Assembly: GCA_007117135.1 (NCBI GenBank)
Contig: SKHB01000022.1
Span: 62,001-126,000, forward strand
Direction: 5' to 3'
DNA: 64,000 nucleotides
Origin: Microbacteriaceae bacterium
Lineage (GTDB): Bacteria > Actinomycetota > Actinomycetes > Actinomycetales > Microbacteriaceae
Below, piece by piece: positions 27,781 to 37,600 of this stretch. Numbering within the stretch: the first letter of the stretch is position 1; every line of letters begins with the position of its first letter. The notes beneath the pieces were generated by a model. The model saw nothing but the letters and a program-made list of their open reading frames with translations. It was not told where the DNA came from and searched no databases. The position numbers and the translations under genes are program-made.

Positions 27781-28781
27781 CTGATCAGGTCTCAGGTCGG
27801 TTTTTCCTTGCCTTTGGCAGGGTCATCGAATCGGATATCGACCTTCCTCTACTGGCGGAAATTAAAAGTTCAGAGATCCTGAGAGTCGAAGCGCAAATCG
27901 TCGTGGATAATAACCCGATTCCTGTCCCACCGGCTCTAATTTCAAGGAATCCAGCACAGTCCATCACCTTTCACAGAGGACCAAGCCAGGTGGTGGTAGT
28001 GATGCATCAGCTCGGCTGGTTAGCCCGCCTGTGGTCCGCCTCCACCACAATCACACTTCACCCCATTGCCCGGGGAGTGACGAGCCGTGGCGGAGCGATT
28101 AGGACGGCGAATCGAGTGCTTAGTGACAGAGTGGTGACGAACGTGTTGCCCTATCTCCCGCAGCTCTGGGGACTGTGGGGAATCCATGGAGCACTTCTCG
28201 ACACCCCGGGAGGGGGAGTGATGCTCCTTGGACCAAGTTGGTCTGGAAAGTCCACGCTTAGTCAAGTACTCGCACGAGATCACGGGTGGTGGATTCTCGA
28301 CGACGACACCTCTATGGTGACCGAGATAGAGCCACCTTGTTCTTTCGCTCCCATGGGTGCCAAAGCACGATTACGTGAAGACGCGGCAATGTACCTCGGA
28401 ATTGATATCGATAGTTTGGAGAGTTACTCCGGGCGCAAAGGCATTCTGAGTAACGAGGTGCAGCCCCGCCCTCATGCTTCTCAGGGCGTCCAAGCCTTTG
28501 TCACCGTGAAACCGGTGGACGCCCCGGTGCGTACCATCAGCGCACGAACGCGACCTGAATGCACTGCACTCTCCGGGTTGGAGGCCATGCATTCGATTTT
28601 CGAAAGCTTTTTCAGCATCGAGTCCGACCTGCGGACAGTCATTCAGCGCCAGCTATCACTTTCCGCCAAACTGTCCCGAATTCCTCACGTAAGCGTCCGT
28701 TACAGTAGAGGCCTTCACACGCCAGAACAAACTGCGCAGGAAATTGCCAGTGCGATTGGGCCCTTTTTGGAAGTTAAGTAG
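27777..28781 (+). CDS. HPr-kinase-like P-loop protein
   Basis: GTG at 27777 overlaps the PqqD stop (GTGA); Walker A GPSWSGKSTLSQVLARDHGWWILDDDTSMV; overall HprK-related architecture. Confidence 0.8.
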   Translation: MTDQVSGRFFLAFGRVIESDIDLPLLAEIKSSEILRVEAQIVVDNNPIPVPPALISRNPAQSITFHRGPSQVVVVMHQLGWLARLWSASTTITLHPIARGVTSRGGAIRTANRVLSDRVVTNVLPYLPQLWGLWGIHGALLDTPGGGVMLLGPSWSGKSTLSQVLARDHGWWILDDDTSMVTEIEPPCSFAPMGAKARLREDAAMYLGIDIDSLESYSGRKGILSNEVQPRPHASQGVQAFVTVKPVDAPVRTISARTRPECTALSGLEAMHSIFESFFSIESDLRTVIQRQLSLSAKLSRIPHVSVRYSRGLHTPEQTAQEIASAIGPFLEVK

Positions 28782-29137
28782 CACTACGTCCGCCGACGTC
28801 TGCTCCTGCCGTTGCTGAACATTGAACGCAATTGAACAACAGGAGCGATTGAGATCCTCGCTCGACGCGGAGGATGACCATTAGGCAACTAAGGCACCTT
28901 GCCTCCACGAGCGTCCTGCAGTCTTGCACCTACAACGCCCCCCAAAAATAGATGGGAGTGACCTGACGACCGTCCGCCGGACACTGCCCCCACTGGTACT
29001 GATGGCTGTCCACTAGTGACAGTCGCCACAGGTCCCAATGTGGCGAGCGCTGAGCACGACGTTGTGGGCACGGCCCTGGACTTGCTTGCCTACTCCCCCG
29101 TGCATACGAGGAAAAAGACTCTCTTGCCCAAATCGTT

Positions 29138-29821
29138 CTAATCCTCAGTCAAAAGGTCTGGCCGCATCTCGCGGGTTCTTTTTTTCGCCTGTTCGGCTCG
29201 CCAAGAACGAATCTCCCCGTGGTGACCGCTCAGCAACACATCCGGGACGGACAACCCCCGCCACTCGGCAGGTTTCGTGTATACCGGGTATTCCAGTAAA
29301 CCGTCCTCGTGGCTTTCCTCGACAAGCGACTCGGGGTTACCCAGCACTCCAGGAATCAACCGGCCAACGGCCTCCACTATCGCCAAAACGGCCACCTCGC
29401 CACCGTTCAACACATAGTCACCCACGCTCACGCTCAGCACGTCGTGCGTCTGGGCGTAGTAGTCAATGACCCGCTGGTCAATGCCCTCATACCTGCCACA
29501 AGCAAACACCAGGTGGTCCACGCCGCTCAACGCCTTTGCGGTGTCCTGGTGAAAAAGACGACCAGAGGGCGTGGGAACGACCAGGGTGCTGGTGGGAGTC
29601 AACACCTCATCCAGCGCCCTCCCCCACGGTTCGGGCATCATGACCATGCCGGCACCCCCACCATAGGGAGAGTCATCAACGGTCTTGTGAACATCTTCAG
29701 TCCACGACCTCAGGTCGTGGACTCGAACGTCGAGCAAACCCTTCTCCCGGGCTTTGCCTAACAGCGACACGTCGAGCGGAGCAAAATAGTGGGGAAAAAT
29801 GGTGATGATGTCGATGCGCAC
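29138..29821 (-). CDS. trmD: tRNA (guanine-N1)-methyltransferase
   Basis: [61 protein letters not shown]. Confidence 0.97.
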   Translation of the reverse strand: MRIDIITIFPHYFAPLDVSLLGKAREKGLLDVRVHDLRSWTEDVHKTVDDSPYGGGAGMVMMPEPWGRALDEVLTPTSTLVVPTPSGRLFHQDTAKALSGVDHLVFACGRYEGIDQRVIDYYAQTHDVLSVSVGDYVLNGGEVAVLAIVEAVGRLIPGVLGNPESLVEESHEDGLLEYPVYTKPAEWRGLSVPDVLLSGHHGEIRSWRAEQAKKRTREMRPDLLTED

Positions 29822-30423
29822 TACTCGGTCTCGCCTTCTGTGCCCTCGCCAACAGTGCGATCCTCGAAGAGCCCCCCGGGCGGAGTGATAGTCACCCGCG
29901 CCTGCTCAACGTCGACCTCCGGGACAAACTGCTTCACAAACGGCAGGAGCACTTCTTCACCGTCTGCCATCGCGATTGCAAGAAGATCTTGGGACGGCAA
30001 GTGGTCCACCCGAGCAATCCGGCCAATTTGGTGGCCATCACGCCAGACCGCCAAACCCACCAGTTGGTGGTCAAACCAGGCGTCGTCTTCTTGCGGTCGA
30101 GTATCGACATCATCCGACACCCACAAAATCGCCTTCACCAAACCTTCTGCTTGGGTGCGGTCATCAACACCGTCAAAAAATGCCACAGCTTGTGCGTTAT
30201 AGAACCGCAGCTCCCGAACAACCAGTGTTTGGCCAAACCACGGCGAATCGGTGGGAACTTGGACACTCAGCGTTGTCCCGGGCTTAAATCGAAGTTCCGG
30301 GTCGTCTGTGTAGAGCTCCAATTTCAGGCCGCCTTTGAGGCCGTGAGCTTTCACGAGGCGAGCAACACGAAGTTCAACCCGCTGTGGTTTGGGAGCGGGA
30401 AGGCTGCCCTTCCGCTCGGACAT
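29821..30423 (-). CDS. rimM: Ribosome maturation factor RimM
   Basis: [28 protein letters not shown]...[19 protein letters not shown]. Confidence 0.95.
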   Translation of the reverse strand: MSERKGSLPAPKPQRVELRVARLVKAHGLKGGLKLELYTDDPELRFKPGTTLSVQVPTDSPWFGQTLVVRELRFYNAQAVAFFDGVDDRTQAEGLVKAILWVSDDVDTRPQEDDAWFDHQLVGLAVWRDGHQIGRIARVDHLPSQDLLAIAMADGEEVLLPFVKQFVPEVDVEQARVTITPPGGLFEDRTVGEGTEGETE

Positions 30424-30659
30424 TAGGAATCCTGGTCGACGACGTCGACCCGAACCCTACGCTTCCCGGCCAGGGCCGACACCACCGTCCTCAACGCTTT
30501 GGCTGTGCGACCAGACCGGCCGATGACACGACCTAAGTCGTCCGGGTGAACTCGAATTTCGAGAATGTCACCCCGCTGGCTAGATACCGACGTCACACTC
30601 ACCTCGTCGGGGTGATCAACAATCTTCCCGACGAGGTGAGTGAGCGCACGTTCTAACAC
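30423..30659 (-). CDS. KH-domain RNA-binding protein (KhpA-like)
   Basis: 78 aa; LEIRVHPDDLGRVIGRSGRTAKALRTVVSALAGK. Confidence 0.93.
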   Translation of the reverse strand: MLERALTHLVGKIVDHPDEVSVTSVSSQRGDILEIRVHPDDLGRVIGRSGRTAKALRTVVSALAGKRRVRVDVVDQDS

Positions 30660-30661
30660 GA

Positions 30662-31360
30662 CTAGTTGTCGTCCTTCTTGGGTTCTTCTTCGGCAGCCGT
30701 CGCCTCGTCGGCAACGGCGGCTTCCTCTGCGGGGGCGGCTTCAGCGGGCGCAGGTGCTTCTTCAGCAGCCGGCGCTTCGTCCACAGGAGCAGCCTCGTCA
30801 GCAACGGCGGCTTCCTCTGCGGGGGCGGCTTCAGCGGGCGCAGGTGCTTCTTCAGCAGCCGGCGCTTCGTCCACAGGAGCAGCCTCGTCGGCAGCGGCGG
30901 CTTCCTCTACGGGAGCCTCTGTCGCAGGAGCGTCGGCGCTGACCGGAGCCTCTTCGGAGACCTCGGCGACTGCGGGAGTTGCTTCAGCTTTCGGAGCCTC
31001 TTCCTTCTTGGCGGACTTGGGGCGAAGAACGGGCTTCTTTTTGGCGTCTGCCTGGAATTCAGGTTTCGGCTCAGCAACCTGAACAGTGCTCTTCGCACCT
31101 TTCTCACCTTTAAAGGTTCCCCAGTCGCCGGTGAGTTTCAAAATTGCCATGACCTGTTCGGTGGGCTGGGCGCCCACACCAAGCCAGTACTGGGCACGAT
31201 CCGACTTGACCTCAATGAAAGAAGGGTTTTCGGTCGGGTGGTATTTTCCGATTTCTTCAATAACTCGACCGTCACGCTTGGTGCGTGAGTCGGCGACGAC
31301 GATTCGGTAGTAGGGCGCACGAATTTTTCCCATGCGCTTCAAACGGATTTTGACAGCCAC
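30662..31360 (-). CDS. rpsP: 30S ribosomal protein S16 with acidic repeat-containing C-terminal extension
   Basis: [47 protein letters not shown]; long Ala/Glu/Pro tail. Confidence 0.96.
   Translation of the reverse strand: MAVKIRLKRMGKIRAPYYRIVVADSRTKRDGRVIEEIGKYHPTENPSFIEVKSDRAQYWLGVGAQPTEQVMAILKLTGDWGTFKGEKGAKSTVQVAEPKPEFQADAKKKPVLRPKSAKKEEAPKAEATPAVAEVSEEAPVSADAPATEAPVEEAAAADEAAPVDEAPAAEEAPAPAEAAPAEEAAVADEAAPVDEAPAAEEAPAPAEAAPAEEAAVADEATAAEEEPKKDDN
30711..30890. repeat. rpsP: Two near-perfect 90-bp tandem repeats encoding 30 aa of the S16 tail (degenerate third copy follows)
   Basis: gcaacggcggcttcctctgcgggggcggcttcagcgggcgcaggtgcttcttcagcagccggcgcttcgtccacaggagcagcctcgtc at 30711 and 30801; degenerate restart at 30891. 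Confidence 0.93.
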
Positions 31361-31523
31361 TTTTCTCCTGTGGTTTGTGGGCGGTGCAAGGCTCAGTGTC
31401 CAGGTGGGGACCGGCTCTGAGTAAGCGTGTGGTGGCGTCAACACCTGATAGAGGGTCGGGTGAGGACGTCCAGCCCCCTATTGTGTCAGATTCTTCGGCT
31501 GTTCGATAACTGGAAAGGGATTT

Positions 31524-33002
31524 TCAGCTGCCTAAACCGAAACTGGACCCCGACGACGGCGCAGATGGTGGGTTGTGACCCAACTGTTCCATTGCTCGCT
31601 TCGCGGGGTTGCCCGACCGGGGTGCCTTCTTTTTCGTCTTCGATTTCTTTGTTCTCGCGCCGGGGATGGGACCCATACCAGGAATTCGGGGAACACCGCC
31701 CTTGGCCACTGTTTTCATCATTTTCTGAGCTTGCTCAAACCGAACAATCAACTGGTTCACATCCGTCACCGTGGTTCCTGAACCTCCGGCGATTCTCTTG
31801 CGTCGGGACCCGTTGAGAACCTTCGGGTTGAGCCGCTCCCCGGGTGTCATGGAGCGAATAATGGCTTCCGTCCTGCTGATATCACCCTCATCGATCTGAT
31901 CGATCTGCTCTTGCATGCCCCTCGCGCCCGGCAACATTCCCAGCATGGACTGCAGCGAACCCATTTTTTTGACCTGCTGCAACTGATCCAGGAAGTCTTC
32001 CAACGTGAACGTCTCGGAGCGGAACTTTTCTTCCAACTCGCGCTGGGTTTCCTCATCGAACGCCTTTTGAGCCTGCTCGATGAGGGTAAGAATGTCACCA
32101 AGGTCAAGAATTCGTTTGGCCATGCGATCGGGGTAAAAAACTTCAAAGTCTTCCGGTTTTTCGCCCGTCCCCACAAAAAGAATGTCGCGGTCGGTGACCC
32201 CCTTGACACTGAGCGCAGCGCCACCGCGAGCGTCACCATCCAGTTTCGTCAACACCACACCGGTGAAGTCAACCCCTTCCCGGAATGCTTGGGCGGTGTT
32301 CACCGCGTCTTGACCAACCATGGCGTCGAGGACAAAAAGCACCTCGTCGGGGGTCACAGCTTTTTTGATTGCCGCTGCCTGAGCCATCATTTCTTCGTCA
32401 ACACCCAAACGTCCAGCGGTGTCAATGATGACAACGTCGTGAAGCTTGTCGGTAGCGTGTCGAAGGGACTCTTTCGCCACCTTGACTGGATCTCCCACCC
32501 CGCTACCGGGTTGTGGAGCAAAGACGGGAACACCTACCTGACCGCCCACCGTCTGAAGCTGGTTGACCGCACCTGGCCGCTGCAGGTCACAGGCGACAAG
32601 GACGGGAGTGTGGCCCTCATTTTTTAGGTAAAGGGCAAGCTTTGCCGCCAATGAGGTTTTCCCCGCGCCCTGCAAACCTGCCAACATGATGACCGTCGGC
32701 GGGGTCTTCGCTAAAGCTAACCGCCGCCCGGTGCCGCCAAGGATGGCTTCCAGTTCTTCCATCACGATCTGCACAACCTGCTGAGCAGGGTTCAGCGCTT
32801 TACTGACTTCCTCCCCCAGGGCTCGTTCTTTGACTGTTTGGGTGAAAGACTTCACCACGTCGAGGGCGACGTCGCTCTCCAGCAGGGCGCGACGAATGTC
32901 CCGAACGGTTTGGTCAATATCGGCAGGTTTTAGCGAACCTCGTTGCCGGAGGGACTTAAAGGTCTCGGTCAGACGATCTGAGAGGGAACCAAATGTTGCC
33001 AT
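31524..33002 (-). CDS. ffh: Signal recognition particle protein
   Basis: MATFGSLSDRLTETFKSLRQRGSL...GLQGAGKTSLAAKLA...DTAGRLGVDEEMM; M-domain. Confidence 0.97.
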   Translation of the reverse strand: MATFGSLSDRLTETFKSLRQRGSLKPADIDQTVRDIRRALLESDVALDVVKSFTQTVKERALGEEVSKALNPAQQVVQIVMEELEAILGGTGRRLALAKTPPTVIMLAGLQGAGKTSLAAKLALYLKNEGHTPVLVACDLQRPGAVNQLQTVGGQVGVPVFAPQPGSGVGDPVKVAKESLRHATDKLHDVVIIDTAGRLGVDEEMMAQAAAIKKAVTPDEVLFVLDAMVGQDAVNTAQAFREGVDFTGVVLTKLDGDARGGAALSVKGVTDRDILFVGTGEKPEDFEVFYPDRMAKRILDLGDILTLIEQAQKAFDEETQRELEEKFRSETFTLEDFLDQLQQVKKMGSLQSMLGMLPGARGMQEQIDQIDEGDISRTEAIIRSMTPGERLNPKVLNGSRRKRIAGGSGTTVTDVNQLIVRFEQAQKMMKTVAKGGVPRIPGMGPIPGARTKKSKTKKKAPRSGNPAKRAMEQLGHNPPSAPSSGSSFGLGS

Positions 33003-33060
33003 AGTGTCCCCCACGATACCCCGGCTAGATGACAGACGCTTTACTGCCTAGGCTAAGAGC

Positions 33061-33579
33061 ATGACAGTGTTGCCCTACCACCACCACACCCCCCAGATTG
33101 CGGGCTCTGCTTTCGTCGCTGAAAATGCTTCCGTCATTGGTGACGTTCACATCGCCGAAAACGCGGTCATCTTGTTTGGCGCGGTCATGCGAGGCGACAT
33201 TGAAGCAATCTATTTCGGCGAAGGCTCCAACCTGCAAGACAACTGCGTCATTCACACTGACGAAGACTTTCCCACCCGTGTGGGCAAATATGTCAGCATC
33301 GGTCACAGCGCCGTCGTTCACGGCGCCACTGTGGAAGACAGATGCCTGATCGGCATGGGAGCAGTTGTTCTCAACGGCGCGGTCATCGGTGAAGGTTCCC
33401 TCGTGGCGGCCGGATCAGTTGTCCTCGAAGGATCACAAATTCCGCCGGGGTCACTGGTGGCAGGTATTCCCGGGAAAGTTCGGCGACCTCTCACCGACGA
33501 AGAAAAACAGCACATTATTTCGAATGCCGAGAAGTACATTGCCCGCGGCGCCATTTACCGGGAGATTCCAGGCGCCTAA
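33061..33579 (+). CDS. Gamma-carbonic-anhydrase-like hexapeptide-repeat protein
   Basis: ASVIGDVHIAENAVILFGAVMRGDIEAIYFGEGSNLQDNCVIHTDEDFPTRVGKYVSIGHSAVVHGATVEDRCLIGMGAVVLNGAVIGEGS. Confidence 0.9.
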   Translation: MTVLPYHHHTPQIAGSAFVAENASVIGDVHIAENAVILFGAVMRGDIEAIYFGEGSNLQDNCVIHTDEDFPTRVGKYVSIGHSAVVHGATVEDRCLIGMGAVVLNGAVIGEGSLVAAGSVVLEGSQIPPGSLVAGIPGKVRRPLTDEEKQHIISNAEKYIARGAIYREIPGA

Positions 33580-34445
33580 CCGATGAGAGTTTTAGCGAAC
33601 TGACCCGGCGAAAAACCTGCCATATCGTCGAGGGTTTCCCCGGTTCCAATAAGTTTCACCGGCAAGTTCGTCTGATTCATCACACCCAATACGAAACCGC
33701 CCTTCGCTGAGCCGTCGAGTTTTGTGATCACCAAACCGGTCACCCCGGCGTGGTCGAGGAACGCTTGCGCCTGCGCCACCCCATTTTGCCCGGTTGTGGC
33801 ATCGAGAACGAGAAGAACTTCTGAAACTGGTTGCAGTTTTTCGATGACTCGCCGAACCTTATGCAACTCGTCCATCAGGCCCGCTTTCGTGTGGAGCCGA
33901 CCAGCCGTGTCAATCAACACGATGTCGATTCCCTCGTTCGTGGCTCGCTGAACTGCTTGGAAGGCAACCGAAGCCGGATCTTGACCGTCCTTTTCTGGCA
34001 AAGTGATGGCGGCGCCGGCTCGCTCAGCCCAAATGGCCAACTGATCAACGGCAGCCGCGCGAAAAGTGTCGGCCGCTGCAATCATGACACTGCGACCAGC
34101 GCGAATCAGATAGTGGGCAAATTTTCCAATAGTGGTGGTTTTCCCCACACCGTTCACCCCCACAACCATGACGACAGCAGGGCGGTGGGTGAGCGTCAGA
34201 GTGGAATCTTTTTCGGCCAGTTCCTCTTCGATGTGGTCGCGGAGAATATCTCGAAGCAGGTCTGCTTTGGTCGTGCCGATACGTTCCGCCTCAGCGCGAA
34301 CACGAGACACGGCATCCTCGGACCATTCAACGCCGCAGTCTGCCAAAACGAGAGTGTCTTCTAACTCTTGCCAAGTTTCTTCGGTGATTGTTTGGTCGGC
34401 AAAAAGATTCTGCAGAGCTCGACCAAGCGACCACGACTGTGCCAT
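33576..34445 (-). CDS. ftsY: Signal recognition particle receptor FtsY
   Basis: VGVNGVGKTTTIGKFAHYL...AADTFRAAAVDQL...ITKLDGSAKGG. Confidence 0.96.
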   Translation of the reverse strand: MAQSWSLGRALQNLFADQTITEETWQELEDTLVLADCGVEWSEDAVSRVRAEAERIGTTKADLLRDILRDHIEEELAEKDSTLTLTHRPAVVMVVGVNGVGKTTTIGKFAHYLIRAGRSVMIAAADTFRAAAVDQLAIWAERAGAAITLPEKDGQDPASVAFQAVQRATNEGIDIVLIDTAGRLHTKAGLMDELHKVRRVIEKLQPVSEVLLVLDATTGQNGVAQAQAFLDHAGVTGLVITKLDGSAKGGFVLGVMNQTNLPVKLIGTGETLDDMAGFSPGQFAKTLIG

Positions 34446-34466
34446 GTTGAGCCCTCGTGTTCTTCG

Positions 34467-34625
34467 CTATTCGCCGTCGACGGGAACCACGCCCACAATG
34501 GGCGACACTTCCGGGGTGTTCACCGGTCCGGCGCCACGCTCAATCATGGCTGACGTAAAAACGGCAACACTCAAAATCCCGGACACCGCGATCAGCATCC
34601 AACCCACTGCTTGCTTACCACCCAC
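34467..34625 (-). CDS. Small predicted membrane protein (52 aa)
   Basis: Hand-read: VGGKQAVGWMLIAVSGILSVAVFTSAMIERGAGPVNTPEVSPIVGVVPVDGE*; one TM helix; fits the smc-ftsY gap. Confidence 0.55.
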   Translation of the reverse strand: MGGKQAVGWMLIAVSGILSVAVFTSAMIERGAGPVNTPEVSPIVGVVPVDGE

Positions 34626-34667
34626 GGTGCCACACTACCTGGTCGACCTTCAGGGTCAAAGAGTTCA

Positions 34668-37600
34668 TCATCCTTGGTCAACAGTTTCTCGAACACGCTG
34701 CCCCACAACAGCGCTCACCCCGTCGTCTCTCATCGACACCCCGTAGAGCGCGTCAGCGATTTCCATGGTGCGCTTTTGGTGAGTGATGATGATCAGCTGC
34801 GAGTCGCGCCGCAAATCTTCCATGATGGTCAGCAACCGACCCAGGTTCGCATCATCCAGTGCGGCCTCGACCTCGTCAAGGATGTAAAAGGGGCTTGGTC
34901 GGGCGATAAAAATGGCAATCAGAAGCGCAACAGCCGCCAGAGATCTTTCACCACCAGATAGCAGTGACAACCTTTCGATCTTCTTTCCCCGAGGCTTAAC
35001 ACTCACCTCAACACCGGTGGTGAGCAGGTTGTCTGGGTCAGTGAGCTTCAGTGACCCTTCGCCTCCGGGGAACAAAATGGGGAAAACACGATCAAACGCG
35101 ACCCTCGTGTCTTCGAACGCTTCCGCAAAAATACCCTGCATTGTCTCATCGAGGTCATCAATGATGGCCAGCAGGTCCTGCCGTGAGGCAGTCACGTCTT
35201 CTAGCTGTTCAACGAGAAATTGGTGACGTTTCTCCAGGGCATCGAATTCTTCCAACGCGAGCGGGTTAACTCGACCCAACTGGCCAAGTTTCCGCTCAGC
35301 TTGTCGAAGTCTGGCTTCTTGCTGCTCACGGTTGAATGGCACAGGGTCCCCAGAAGCGATGTCCTCATCATCGGCGGGGTCCGGCGGAATCGTCTGGTCG
35401 GGACCGTATTCGGCAAGCAAAACCTCTTCCGACAGCCCCAATTCTTCTGCGGCCCTCTCAACAATTTGGCCAAGCTGCAATTTCCGCTCATACATGTTCA
35501 TTTCAACGCTGTGAACACTGTCAGTGAGCTCCTGAAGTCTTGCCCGCAGTTCCGATTCGCGACCGCGCAGTTGGCTGAGTTTTTCTGCAGACTGGGCTCT
35601 CTCCGCTTCACCACGCGCCACGATCACCGACGACTCGTCCACGCTTTTCGCAGCAATTGCCTGCAGCGCCGGCATGAGTGCGAGGACACGCTTCGCCTTC
35701 GCGTGCAGGGCTATGCGTTCAGCCTGCTTTTTCCGGTGCACCTCAGCTTGGGCAACTTCCGCCTCACGTCTCGTGTGCGCGGCTTTGAGTTCCTCGACTG
35801 CTTGACGCAAATCCCCCCGAGCTGCCTCAAATGTCAACCGGGCTGCGAGTTCTCCCTCTCTGGCCGCTTCGAGGGTCTGATCAGCTTTCTCTCGCGCACT
35901 CTCGTCGACATCGGGGATGTCTTCCGAGTCCACCTCAGACAGCGCCCCGCGGCTTGTCTCTTCGGCTTCAATGGACTGTGCCAAAGAATCTTTGGCAAGC
36001 TCCAACCGTTCCGTCAGCCGCTCACACTCGGATCTCGCCGCTTGACGCATCGCCGACAGCCCAGACACTTTCTCCGAAAATTGAGACCTTTGGGCTTCCA
36101 CTTCGCGTAGCTCGGCCAGACGCCTCTTTACCGACGCCTGAGCCTCCGCAAACTTTTCCTGCGCACTCTCAGCCTCACGATGAACGCGTTCCAAGGTGGT
36201 GGTGACATCTCGAAGGATTGCTGTTGCTTGGTCCCGCTCGGCACTCAACTCAACAATGCTCCGGGAGCGTCCAGCACCCGACTGCACGACAGTGTCGGAG
36301 AACACATCCCCAGCGACCGTGACAATGAGTGCGCCCTCGGGGAGGTCTTTACTGCGGGATGTCCAGTGCGTCGAAACGGCGTCTAAGCTTTCTGCGATGA
36401 ACGTACTGCGGAGCACCCGCATCACCCCAGCAGGGCCCTTCACCACATCAGAGGCGGGAATCAACCCCGCCGGTGCAACAAGTGCGACAGGCGCGTCGTC
36501 GTCGGCGACAATCATGTCGACCCGGCCGTCAGTCCGGCCAGACACGCTCGACGCGACGCGGTAAGCATCTGACCTGCTCTCCACCAACAGTGCATCTGCG
36601 AGTGAACCTAACGCCCGGGCAACAGCTGCCTCATACCCGGGGGTAATGGTCAAAGCATCAGCAACACGCCCACGGATACCCGACTCTCCCGCCATGTCGG
36701 TCGGCAACGTGTCTGCCTCGATGGCGAGAGTCAACGCTGACACTTTCGCAGCCAACGAGTCCCGTTCCCGCTCAAGTTGGTGGGCGGTGGCGCGAGCGCT
36801 GTCAACACTTGTCGAAGCAGCTGACTCTTCATCCCACGCCTCTTGGAGTAGTCTTTCTGCTTCTTCGTAGGCGCGTTGTGTCTCAGCGTCTTCGCTGTCT
36901 CCAAGTTCTCGCCACTTCGCCTCAGCTTCGCTGAGGCGCTCCGTTGCGGCGCTCAATTGCGCATCAACTCGTTCGCGTTCAGCTTCAGCTGCTTCGACCC
37001 GAGAACGCGCCACCTCGCTGGCCGTGGTCAACTGCTGCCGCTCCTTCAGCCACTGGTTGCGCGCTTCTTGGGCCTGCTGAATTCGAGATTCGGCAGCCTG
37101 CTTGGCTGCGTGAGCTGTTGCGGTGTCTGCGGCGAGAATTCCGAGTGCGGATTCCGCCTCAGCTACAGCGGTCTCGCGGTCAGCGATGACGGACTCCAGC
37201 CGAGCAATTTCCTCATCGGTCACCGTCAAGACCACTAACTGTGCCTGGTCGCCTTCGGCAAGTAGGGCGGCGCGCTCAGTGGCGAGGGCGTGAAGGGAGG
37301 AAATTTTCTCGGCTGCTCGCCGAATGTCATAATCTTGCTGCCTGGCGCGGTCAACTGCGTCGTTGCCCAGTGAGGCTTCGAGCCGTTCGCGCTCTGCCTG
37401 AACAGTAGTCAGCTCGCCACTGACGACGGTGCGCTCGGCGTTCCGGTCTCCTTCGTCTTTAGCGAATGCCTCCAGTTGACGTTTCAGTGAGTTGACATCG
37501 TCGGCAAGAAGGCGCGACCGGGCATCTCTCGCAACCGCTTGAATAGTTTGAGCTTGCTTGGCCACTTGCGCTTGGCGGCCCAGCGGGGTGAGCTGACGGC

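Noticed and set aside
28861-28950. Plus-strand mini-ORF MTIRQLRHLASTSVLQSCTYNAPQK downstream of the kinase-like gene
   Set aside because: SD spacing is wrong (GGAG abuts the ATG), with no leader motif or recognisable feature.
29015-29107. 30-aa ORF MHGGVGKQVQGRAHNVVLSARHIGTCGDCH ending in a CxxCH heme-type motif (minus strand)
   Set aside because: No clear SD, overlaps another frame, no export signal; the CxxCH is most likely chance.
30711-30890. Direct repeats considered as CRISPR-like
   Set aside because: Contiguous in-frame 90-bp repeats in rpsP without spacers; no cas genes. No CRISPR array was noticed elsewhere in the window.
35220-36110. 296-aa plus-strand ORF inside smc
   Set aside because: Antisense shadow of the SMC coiled coil; Cys/Phe/Arg-rich composition typical of a reverse frame.
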